From Lepus europaeus (Eukaryota > Chordata > Mammalia > Lagomorpha > Leporidae): a stretch of 64,000 nucleotides of DNA. This document shows, piece by piece, positions 10,438-20,300 of this stretch. Each line of letters starts with the position of its first letter. Within the stretch, counting starts at the first letter, position 1. The stretch lies in the NCBI RefSeq assembly GCF_033115175.1, contig NC_084828.1, forward strand, positions 96,349,388 through 96,413,387, read 5' to 3'. The translations under genes and the position numbers were made by a program. The notes beneath the pieces were generated by a model that did no database searches, was not told where the DNA came from, and worked only from the letters and a program-made list of their open reading frames with translations.

Positions 10438-11091
10438 TTGGGCATTTGGTACAGTGGTTAAGATGCTACTTGGGGGCTAGCATTGTGGCATAGCAGGTCA
10501 AGCCATGCAAGTTCGAGTCCCTGCTACTCCTCTTCTGATCCAGCTCTCTGCTATGACTTGGGAAAGCAGTCAAGATGGCCGAAGTGCTTGGGCACCTGCA
10601 CCCACATAGGAGACCCAGAAGAAGCTCCTGGCTCCTGACTTCGGATCAGCCCAGCTCCAGCTATTGTGGCCATTTGGGGAGTGAACCAGCAGATGGAAGA
10701 CCTCTCCATCTCTCCCCCCTCTCTGTCTACAACTCTGCCTGTCATATAAATGAGTAAATTTAAATCAATCAATAAATAAAAAAAACCTCTACCTGTGACG
10801 CTGGCATCCCATACAGGTGCTGGTTGGAGTCCTGGCTGCTCTACTTCCAATCCAGCTCCCTGCTAATGGCCTTGGAAAAAGCAGCAGAAGATGGCCTAAG
10901 TGCTTGGGCCCCTGCTACCCACGTGGGAGACCTGAAGGAAGCTCCTGGCTTCAACCTGGCCCAGCCCCGCCATCGTGGCCATGGAGGGGGGAGTGAAGCA
11001 GCCGATGGAAGATCTCTCTCCACACCCCCAGCCTGCCTTACCCAGAACTCCGACTTTCAATCATTAAACAAATCTTAAAAAAAAAAAAAAG
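10438..11091 (+). mobile_element. Old C-type SINE split by another CSINE
   Basis: The head (GGGCATTTGGTACAGTGGTTAAG) lies at 10438-10471 and the rest at 10786-11091, starting CTACCTGTGACGCTGGCATC and ending with a poly(A). The intervening 310 bp are a second SINE. Confidence 0.88.
10472..10785 (+). mobile_element. CSINE2-type copy inside an older SINE
   Basis: Head GGGGCTAGCATTGTGGCATA, body, and AATAAATAAAAAAAA tail. A probable imperfect duplication (GCTACTTG before, CTCTACCTG after) marks insertion just behind the head of the older copy, same orientation. Confidence 0.85.
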
Positions 11092-11985
11092 TTGGAGTTA
11101 CGAAAGAGTTGGAGTTTCTAATAGTGAAGAGAGACTCTTATTTATAAATGTGCGTAATTAAACCTTATGTTTCCATTGAAGAAAAAAATAGCCCCATTAT
11201 TCACTCTTCTGTTGAAACTTCACTTCCACGCTGATGATAAAGTCGCGGCATGGGAGGAGGGCCAGACATCAGGGTCGCTGGGGCGGGGCCTCTGGAGCAG
11301 GAGGAAGGGCTCTCCACGCTTTCTCCCCGCGGGAGCCAACTGTGTGTGCACACCTGCATGTTGTGGGTGTGAAAAAAATGCTAGATCTTCCGGCACGCCC
11401 ACAGTGTGGCAGGCCCCTCCCAGGCTGTGGCAGAGGTAGAACTTGCACCCAGGACTGTCCGACTCCCAGGATGGTCTCCACCCGGTGCGACCTCCAGGGA
11501 GGCTGGGCTCCGGAGGGTGATCGCCGTGTTCCAGCTCAGCAGAGCTGAGCAGCCATGGCTTCTGGGAGTGGAACGCCGCTGCGGCTGGGCCCAGGCCAGG
11601 GCAGGGCCACCTTCCCATGGCAGCCGACAGGGGTCTAGCAGTTGGGTGGTTGTAGAACTAACGTCACAGCCAAGGACACTGGGCCAAGGGCCGAACCAAA
11701 GCACGCTGCACTGTCCTCCGGCCTCTAATGCCCGTCAGTCTGCGTGCTGCAGTCCTGCTGTCGCCCTCCCTGATGCCGGTCCGTGCCCTGCCTTTCCTCC
11801 GGCCCCCACCAGCCTCCTCCTGTTCCCCCACCCTCTCAGTTCCTCTGTCTCTGCCTCTTCTGCTCCCAGCCTCTTCCTGATTGTACTCAGGCTCAGTGAA
11901 TGGTCCCACTCTGGCTGAAGCTCCATCTTTGTCCTACCCCAGATTTTGGACATCTGGTTTCCACGGCGATACAGGAAACACTTCC
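11092..11985. other. Intergenic, GC-rich in part, nothing recognised
   Basis: About 900 bp; 11230-11620 is GC-rich with a GGGGCGGGGCC motif near 11279. Open frames on both strands reach 170 codons but reflect GC content and show no recognisable domain. Confidence 0.4.
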
Positions 11986-11986
11986 A

Positions 11987-12236
11987 GGGTGGGCGTGTGG
12001 AGCAACAGTTAAGTCCTCAATGTGCACACCTCCTCTGCTTCAGATCCAGCTTCCTGCTAACGTGCACCTGGGAAGCGGGAGATGATGGCTTAAGTGCTTG
12101 GGTCCCTGCTACCCACATGGGAGAACTGGATGGAGTTCCAAATTCCTGGCTTCGGACTGGCCCAACCCTGTGGGAATTTGGGAAGTGAGCTAGTACGTGC
12201 AAGATGTCTCTATCTTCCTTTCAAATAATACGAAAA
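11987..12236 (+). mobile_element. Old C-type SINE
   Basis: Diverged copy: GGGCGTGTGGAGCAACAGTTAAG head, CTTCAGATCCAGCTTCCTGCTAA, GGCTTAAGTGCTTGGGTCCCTG and a short tail. Confidence 0.8.
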
Positions 12237-12357
12237 CAAAGAATTTAAAAATAATTTAAAATACAAAAACATTATGCATATCTAAATTTTAAAGAGTGCA
12301 AGCATTCAGTGATTCATAAATCAGGGTAGCACCCAGAGAGGAGGGACGAGAGGGGAA

Positions 12358-13032
12358 ATTTTTTTTTAAGATTTTATTTATTGTCCGGCGCTGTGGCTTA
12401 ACAGGCTAATCCTCCGCCTTGCAGCACCAGCACACCGGGTTCTAGCCCTGGTTGGGGCGCCGGATTCTGTCCCGGTTGCCCCTCTTCCAGGCCAGCTCTC
12501 TGCTATGGCCCGGGAAGGCAGTGGAGGATGGCCCAAGTGCTTGGGCCCTGCACCCGCATGGGAGACCAGGAGAAGCACCTGGCTCCTGGCTTCGGATCAG
12601 CGAGATGCGCTGGCCGCAGCGGCCATTGGAGGGTGAACCAACGGCAAAAAGGAAGACCTTTCTCTCTGTCTCTCTCTCTCTCTCACTATCCACTCTGCCT
12701 GTCCAAAAAAACAAAAAAAAGATTTTATTTATTTATTTGAGAGGCAGAGTTAACAGATAGAGGGGTAGAGAGAGAGAGAGGTCTCCCATCCACTGGTTCA
12801 CTCCCCAAATGGCCCCAGCAGCTGGAGCTAGACTGAAACCAGGAACCAGGAGTTTCTTCTGGATCTGCAGGCAGGTACAGGGACCCAAGGACTTGGGCCA
12901 TCTTCTACTGCTTCCCCCGACCATAGCAGAGAGCTGGATCAGAAGAGGAGCAGCCGGAACACGAAGCCGCACTCAAATGGCATGTGGGCTCTGCAGGCGG
13001 AGTCTTGGCCCACTGAGCCACAGCACTGGCCC
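12358..13032 (-). mobile_element. CSINE2 split by a younger CSINE
   Basis: Minus-strand outer copy in two pieces, 12358-12382 (tail) and 12734-13032 (body and head). Flanks CGAGAGGGGAAATT and CGAGGGGGAACTT form a degenerate duplication around both elements. Confidence 0.87.
12383..12718 (+). mobile_element. CSINE inserted in the tail of another CSINE
   Basis: Plus-strand copy with duplicated target AAGATTTTATTTATT at 12368-12382 and 12719-12733. The duplicated target is the outer SINE's own tail sequence, which resembles a favoured L1 endonuclease site. Confidence 0.93.
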
Positions 13033-13439
13033 CGAGGGGGAACTTATATAAAGTTATTTGCAAAAATAAAACAAAGAAAACAAGTTTGATCCATTGGTGT
13101 GCAAAGTTCCTCCCTGGAGGTTAGGGGGCGGTTGCTGATGGGTACAGTTTCTAGCTTCAATCTGCTTTTACTTTGTTCTGGTAAGAATTTAAAGTGCCGT
13201 AGCCACCCCAGTCCAATGGCCGCCCAATTAGAAATATCACTAACAATATCCACTTCTGGTTTCCATACTCGTTTTTCTAATTTCCTTCCTGCCTGTGAAC
13301 ACCGGCCTGCAGTCCACCATTAAGAAGCTGGGACCATTAGATCTGAGGCTGTAAAGCAATCCTCGAAATCTGTTTATTTACTTCCAGAGATCAGTTACGG
13401 CTGTGTCTTATTCACCTCGCCTCCGGAAGTCCTCAGCTC

Positions 13440-14160
13440 AGTCTGTGCTGTGCTGCTCTAACAGGAGACCACCTGAGACTGGGTCACCTATGCAGAACAG
13501 AGGCTTATTTCCTTCAGTTCCGGGGGCTGGGAAGTCCAACACTGAGGGGTCTGCGGAAGGTGGGGGTCTCCTTGTCACATCCTCCTGGGGCAGAAGGTGG
13601 AAGATGGGATTGAAAGACAGAGGGTGCTGGTCGGCGCCGCAGCTCACTTGACTAATCCTCCGCCTGCAGCACCGGCACCCCGGGTTCTAGTCCCGGCTGG
13701 GGCGCCGAATTCTGTTCCGGCTGCCCCTCTTCCAGTCCAGCTCTCTGCTGTGGCCCGGGAAGGCAGTGGAGGATGGCCCAGGTCCTTGGGCCCTGCACCC
13801 GCATGGGAGACCAGGAGGAGGCACCTAGCTCCTGGCTTTGGATCAGTGCAGCGCGCCGACCATAGTGGCCATTTTGGGGGGTGAACCAATGGAAGGAAGA
13901 CCTTTCTCTCTGTCTCTCTGTCTCTCACTAACTCTGCCTGTCCAAGGGGGAAAAAAAGAAAGACAGAAGGTGCTGAACCTGCTCTTCCAGCAAACCGACA
14001 CTCTTGATAACAGCATCAATCCATTCATGAAGGCAGGGCCTCCAGACCTACTCATCTCTTAAAGGTTCCCTTCTCAGCACTGCTGCTGTGAGAGCTAAGC
14101 TTCTAATACAGGAACTTTTGGGAACATATTCAAAGAATACCAGTGTTGATGTGGATTGGT
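13440..14160 (-). mobile_element. Ancient MaLR-like repeat interrupted by a CSINE
   Basis: The stretches GCTGCTCTAACAGGAGACCACCTGAGACTGGG and TCCGGGGGCTGGGAAGTCCAACA, then beyond the SINE TCAATCCATTCATGAAGGCAGGGCC and CATCTCTTAAAGGTTCCC, follow an old mammalian interspersed repeat. A reverse-oriented relative lies at 47.5-48.1 kb. The family name is uncertain and the strand is assigned relative to that copy. Confidence 0.55.
13630..13957 (+). mobile_element. CSINE, full length
   Basis: Inserted in the older repeat; flanked by GAAAGACAGAGGGTGCTG (13612-13629) and GAAAGACAGAAGGTGCTG (13958-13975), one mismatch. Confidence 0.94.
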
Positions 14161-14174
14161 TCTGGGAGGAGGAG

Positions 14175-14436
14175 TGCGGTGGGGGCAAGAGGTGCGGAGT
14201 CACCACACAGACCCTGGGAGTCGGGTGAAAGCAGGTCTGAGGCAAGCAGCCCACAGACTTCATTTATTTCAGTTGGTGCAGCAGCTTATATAGCCAAGGC
14301 AGCCAATCTGGTCAATGGGGCAGTTTATGCCATAACCAATCACTGCCTGTTGCCAGATGGGCTCCTTTGCCATTCCTGAGTAACTGACACTTGCTTGCCA
14401 GTGGCCATCTTGGCATGGCCTTCTCATTCTACCACA
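14175..14436 (-). mobile_element. Probable solo LTR (endogenous retrovirus), antisense
   Basis: About 262 bp bounded by TGCGGTGG and CTACCACA, which are inverted-repeat-like LTR ends. On the minus strand it reads through a TATATAAG-type TATA and then an AATAAA (reverse TTTATT at about 14262), in the order expected of U3 and R. No internal viral genes are attached. I see no clear target duplication, so the ends are tentative. Confidence 0.5.
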
Positions 14437-14529
14437 TACCAGTCTTAGTAACCCTTGACTCCTGAGAGCCTACGTTGGTTCCCGGCATTGTGGACTTGCT
14501 CAACAAGGGCATGTTGGGTTACAAGAAAT

Positions 14530-14705
14530 TGCCATGATTACACAATGGCTACCATGTGTGCCAGGCACTGGTCTGGCCCTCCACATTGGTAATCTCTAAA
14601 GCAACTGCCATGATTAGCCCATTTTACAGATATGACTACTGAGTCTTGCAGCAATTACATGACTTCCCAAATCCATTTAGGTGGTAATTAGAAGAACTAC
14701 AATTA
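14530..14705 (+). mobile_element. MIR relic
   Basis: TGTGCCAGGCACTGGTCTGG, CCCATTTTACAGATATGACTACTGAG and AATTACATGACTTCCCAA match the MIR body in order. Confidence 0.85.
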
Positions 14706-14960
14706 GGCTATTGATGAGAAGAATTCTAAACCAGGTTTCTGCACTCACTGGTCTTTGCCACTAAGTCCTTTCTGATTTCTGTGTTAACACTCCACCTTCC
14801 CAAGTCTCAGTTTTCTTACCTGGGAAATCTGTTGGGTTAGAATTAGTAGATTATCTTCAATAGTACTTTTCAGTGGGTTTATGCGCTGTCACCGAGTGAC
14901 CCACAATGCCAAGCCTTAGCTAGCTGTTTATGAGCATGGCTACCAAATGAGAAATAACAG

Positions 14961-15262
14961 GGTGGGCATTTGGTGTAATGGTTAAGCTGCCACTTGGCAC
15001 ACCTGCATCTCCGAGTGCCTGGGTTCGAGTCTTGGTTCTGCTGTCAATTCTAGCTTCCTTCTAAGGTGCATTCTGGGAGGCAGCAGGTGATGGCTCAAGT
15101 ACATGGGTCTTTGCCACCCACTTAGGAGACCTGGCCTGAGTTCCCAGCTCCTGGCTTCAGCCTGGGCCAGTCGCTCAGCTGCTGTGGGCATTTGGGGAGT
15201 GATCCCCCAGATGGATGTTCTCTGTCTGTCTCTCTGCCTTTCAACTAAAAAAGAACAAATCC
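14961..15262 (+). mobile_element. Old C-type SINE
   Basis: Head GGTGGGCATTTGGTGTAATGGTTAAG, B-box-like GGGTTCGAGTC, body, and an A-rich end CTTTCAACTAAAAAAG. This older head type also occurs at 10438 and 57156. Confidence 0.88.
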
Positions 15263-16111
15263 CCCAAACTCTCCATTTTAAAAAAATGAGAAAAAAAATT
15301 TCCACTCAACTTTTTAATGAAAATTTAAATTTTCTCATAGTAGAAAATCACAGTGCTACTAGTAACATAAATCATCATATTTAATTTTAACATGAAGTGG
15401 TAGTTAAAGTCTTAGATACAGTAGAGGCATTATTTGCTTTGCTTGGGGTTGGCTCACAGTCACCAACCAGGGATGGCTCCACCCTGCCTTTCTGTTCAGG
15501 CCAGAGGGTCATTTATTTCAATTCATTTTGAAGATTTTTCTAGAAGTAAAATCTTCAGTCCTTCTGACCAGTTTGTCATAAAAAAAAGAAGAAAACCCTC
15601 ATAGACAATTATTCTTATCTCCCAGCACAGTAGGTCCAAAAGTATATTTGTGAGTTAAAAACAAACCAAAAGCTCTCTTATAGCACAATAAGTGTAGGAA
15701 AATGTGATCTAAATGGGTTTCTTCACCCTAAAACACCTGCCAGCGCGTGCTGAGTCTCCACGAGAGGCTGCATTCCTGCGTGCAGCCGTTCCTACACGTG
15801 TTTGAACACAGAACACTTGGAGAGGGTGGGAGATGAGCGTGGGCGGGCTGGAGCTGCTCTCACCTCCAGGTCCAGGGTTTCGTGGAATGCCTTCGCTGAC
15901 AAGCTTGTCTCGGTGCTGTCTCCACACCCCGACTCTTTTCTCCTGATAAACGACGGCGTGTTTTTTTAAATAGAAAGTTTTTAAAGGCCATTTCTTTCAT
16001 ACAGTCCCAATGGTAGAATTTTCCTGAACCCCAAACAGAAGAGGAAAAAGGAAAGCCAGAATCCCAACCAATGTGTCTCTGGTGCGCACCTGCCCATCAT
16101 TGTCTTCCTTT
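15263..16111. other. Intergenic, nothing recognised
   Basis: AT-rich first half, GC-richer second half (15720-15950). No gene recognised. Confidence 0.4.
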
Positions 16112-16155
16112 ATTAAAAAATATTTATTTTGTATTTATTTGAAAAGCAGAGTTAC

Positions 16156-16191
<36 letters not shown>

Positions 16192-16428
16192 GAAAAGATG
16201 GAGAGAGAGGTCTTCCTTCTGCTGGGTCACTCTCCAAATGGCCACAACAACCAGAGTTGGGCCAGGCCAAAGCCAGGAGCCAGGAGCTTCATCCAGGTCT
16301 CCCACATGGGTACAGGGGCCCAAGTACATTAGTAGCGAGCTGGATTGGAAGTGGAGCAGCCAGGACACGAACCAGCACCTAGATGGGATGCTGGTGTTGT
16401 AGGCAGCGACTTTCCCATGACACTAGCC
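16112..16428 (-). mobile_element. Older CSINE2-type copy
   Basis: Minus-strand copy with an expanded (GA)n tract at 16155-16192. The stretch between the CCCAAG block and the AGCTGGA block is shortened. Confidence 0.88.
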
Positions 16429-17157
16429 TTAGTATCTTCCTCTTGTCTGATGAGGTGTCAGTCTCTTCATGAATTTGCTTCCCTAGAGCTCCGTAGAAGG
16501 GAGAATAGACTTGGAGCATGATGTGAGAACTCTTGATGTCCCATTAACTGCGTTTCCGTCCCATGAAATCCTCTCTTCAAAAGAACGAAGTGAGGCTGAA
16601 CGGGACAGTCTCTCGGCCCCATGCCCGAGATGCGTTGGGAAGCCCACTGGTGCTTCTGGGAGGTGGCTGAGGGGTTCAGCCTCCTTCCTGATCTAGGTGA
16701 GGCGTGAGTTCACCGGGCACCACTGTAAGCCTTGGCCCCGTGCTCCTGCCTGAGATCACCAGTGTGGCCAAGGAGAGCAGTCAGAGGCACTTGGGGAGAA
16801 GGTGATTACCCCACCACCACCACCATTTTGCTCCTGGTGTACACTGGACACAAGCCAGAATCATGACCTCCTAAGAGCCTTGACTAAATATTTGTTAGGA
16901 TTTACTGAAAACTGTTGGGAAACTTGATTTTGTTTACATGTCCACCCGTATATGAGATTACTCAGGGGTTGATGGTTACACACATTGACAGATCCCATCC
17001 AAAGTACTAACTCCAGGAAATCCTTGTTTAGAATTCAAGGTAATAAAATGGGACAACCTGGCAGCCATTCTGATAAGGATCACAGGACCACTCAAGCCTG
17101 ACCTTGAGGCACTCCACAAGCCAGCCCGTCTCTCTCTGCAGCTCCACACCCCACGGA
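16429..17157 (+). promoter_or_regulatory. FETUB: FETUB upstream region (promoter and 5' UTR not resolved)
   Basis: Repeat-free 730 bp directly before the FETUB start codon. No convincing TATA box lies within 60 bp of it. The transcription start and any 5' UTR intron cannot be placed from sequence. A liver promoter is expected here because of position. Confidence 0.4.
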
Positions 17158-17382
17158 ATGGGTCTGCTCCGAATCCTGGGGCTCTGCGCCCTGGCCGCAT
17201 GCTGCGGGGCTGTGTCTGTACCCAAGCCGGTCCTCCAGGACACACCTCTGCTCTCCCGGGACTGCAATGACTCAGATGTGCTGTCGGTCTCAGGCTTCGC
17301 CCTGCAGGACATCAACAGAGACCAAAAGGACGGCTACGTGCTGAGCCTCAACCGAGTGAGCCGCGTCTGGGAGCACACACAG
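17158..17382 (+). CDS. FETUB: FETUB coding exon 1
   Basis: Encodes residues 1-75: the signal peptide, the first conserved cysteine (RDCNDSD) and the start of cystatin domain 1 ([17 protein letters not shown]). It ends in CACACAG before GCAAGT, a GC donor, at a codon boundary. Confidence 0.95.
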
Positions 17383-20300
17383 GCAAGTGACGCTGTCCGC
17401 ACTCGGGCAGTCATTTGGACAGCTGCAGAGGTTGGCCGGTGGCTGGAAACCCTCAGACAGGTTGGCAGGTACTTTCAAAATTGGGAACTTGGCCGAGAAC
17501 CCGACAACATTCTATTCTCCTCCGCCAGGGGTGCTACCATTCTCTTGTTGTGATCAAGAGCCAGCACAGAGATCCTACTCTGACATTTGTCTAGGGGCCA
17601 TAACTTTCAAAGTGTCGCCACAAACATCACATCCTTTGGCTGTCTCAAAAAGCAGAGACTTGGCCAGTCGTTGAGTTCCAGCTCCATGTGGGATGTGATG
17701 TGTTTCTCTACCCCTTCCCACAGGATCACCTAGGGTCTGTGTTCTATCTCGTGTTGGACGTGTTGCAGACTGGCTGTCACGTGCTCAGCAAGAAGGCGTG
17801 GCAGGACTGTGCGGTGAGGACCTTGCACACCTCAGTAAGTACTCATTCTCGGGGCTCCCGCAAAGAGACGAGGTGCCCTCTTTCTCCGGGTGCAGGTGGC
17901 TTGCTGCCTGCATGCTTTGTCCCTCCTTATAGCCTGAAGAGAGGGTGCCCACATGCTTATTCTCATGCTGGAGACAGAATCAAGTCTAACCCATCAGAGG
18001 GGTTTCTAGAAAGTTCCACCGGGGTCATGCTGCTCAGAATTGAAAAGGTGTCCCCAAATTGGTTTTGCTTTATTTTTTATTTTTATATACTAGTTTTGTT
18101 ATTTATTAGCATGTAATGCCGTGCACTGTTACAGGGTATAGTGCATTATTTCCACACATGCATATAGTGTAAATAGAGCAGATCAGGCATTTATCCCCTC
18201 CTCTCACCCTTTCCAGCCTGTAGTAATCACCATTCTAAGGTCAGAATAACTTTTTAAACTCCCACGTATGGGAGAGAAATGCAATAATTTGTATTTCTGT
18301 GTCTAACTTTTTTCACTTAACATAACCCCCTCCAATTCTATCCATTTTGCTATGTCAAGGTTTAATTTAATTTAATTTAATTTTAGAGCAAATTTAATTT
18401 TAGAGCACTTGTCATCTAGTAATTTATTCCCCAAATGCTCCCAGTGGCCCCAGGCTGGATGCCAGGTCTGGGAGCCAGGAACTCAATCCAGGTCTCCCGC
18501 GAGGTCTCCCACGAGGTCTCCCACTACTGGCAGGAACCCAGTCACTTGAGTCCTCACCACTGGCCCTCAGGGTCTGCGAAGGATTTCATTCTTTTCCCCA
18601 AATTGCTTTCTACCTCAAGACCCTCCAGTAGCTCTAAGCCATTTGTTTACACTGGAAGCAAAAAAAAAACAGAGGCAAAGATTCTGGATGTGGAGTTAAG
18701 GATTGCAGAAATTATGGAAGGAGAAATTATGGAAGAAATTATATTTGCTTTGTTTTGTCTTAATGAATGCTAATGCGAGGTCTGTGGCTAGAGAAAGGGA
18801 TGGCTTACGGTGTAGGAGCCCTTAGGGGTACCGTGGAAGGATTTCCTCAATCATAGACTCTCAGTGGCCTCAGAATTGATCCTTTTAAAGATGAATAGAA
18901 AAATAATAGTTTTTGTTTGATTCTCAGTTATCCTGGGATTAACATTAATCGACATGAACTGTATAACACGAGTACCTGATAATGTCTTTGAAAGAAAACT
19001 TTTCAAATCATGTAACCAAATTTGTTAAATTGCATGGACTGATTTTGAAAAGCAAATAGTCGATTTTCCCTGCTGTGGATTTCATTAAGATGACGCTAAC
19101 TGCTGGAGCACACGCATGGACAGGGACGCACTCACATCACGTGGTAGAAGTTTGCTTCCCACGCATGAGAAGTTCGTGTCCAAGACACTGCCACCTGTAA
19201 CTCATGGCTTCCACAGTGCTCTGCCTCATTATGGAAAGAGAATTTAAAAATCCATGCACAGTGTTTTCACAATAAATGTTTTCCATAAACATTTTGAAGA
19301 CCCCTTGAATGCATGGATTTCAAAATTTTTTGCATCCAAATAAACTTAATTGTTAGTTCTGTTTCTTCACAAACTTTTTTGATGTTCCTTTTTATACTCA
19401 CTCTTAATCATGGGGGAGGCTTAGAAATGTGTGTGCCCAAGAAGAGGTCAAATAGCTGGGTGTGATCCACTGCAGCTCCTCCCACTCCAAACCCCTTAAC
19501 GTCATCTTAAATTTCTCATTACTTAAAGTGTACGAGTTTCATTGCAGGGGTAGTTCATTCTACAATGTCACATAATGTATTTCTTGGTTACAGGTTTATG
19601 GACAGTGCAAAGCACTGTTTTACATTAACAAGCCAAGAAGAATCCTCTATTCAATTGCTTATAACTGTACTCTTCGCCCAGGTAAGAAATGTTAATTTTA
19701 ATAAAAGAGGGAAAAGAGCATTTAACCAGAGTTTTGTCAAGCGTGGCTAGGGTTTCTGCCATGTTTATTTCATCTTCATTCCAATACCAGTTGCTTAATC
19801 GTTCTAGGACTTGCCTTCCCGCTAAATGTCAACATACACCTCTCATCTCTCAGTTAATCTTCCTAAATCATCTCCAATAGCTCTCCATTGTGTCCTACAT
19901 TAAATCCTAAGTGTTCAGTCTTCCATAAGTGGCCAGACCTCTAGGACTGATCCCTCGGCTCGCTTCCTACTGTCTCTGCTGTTACTGCCTTGGCATCATC
20001 ACCTCTATGCTCCATTCAGCTGGATGCCTGTTCTCTGAACACATATTGTACTTTGCAACTTCTGCTTCTTGCTGCCGTCTCTCCCTCCACTGAGCATGCC
20101 CTCTCCCCCAATGACCTCTACCCTTCGAACTCATACCCACTCTTGAGGGACCATTGCCATGCCGGTTTTTCCACAATGTCCTCTGTTTAAGACAAGAAGA
20201 ACGCTCTCCTGTCATAGTCACATTCCTATAAAACTGGCCAAACCACTCAGGGAGCACAGAGCCTGTACTCCCTTGATTTGGAGTCTTTTTTTTTTTTTTT

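Noticed and set aside
11406-11918. 170-codon open frame in the GC-rich intergenic segment
   Set aside because: No recognisable domain or conserved context, and long frames occur on both strands there, as expected from GC content.
17104-17157. In-frame upstream ATG in FETUB, 18 codons before the chosen start
   Set aside because: It would put a polar stretch before the hydrophobic signal peptide; the 17158 ATG has a strong context and matches the family start.
17387-17388. GT at 17387 as canonical donor for FETUB intron 1
   Set aside because: It adds 4 bp to exon 1 and shifts the frame of exon 2.
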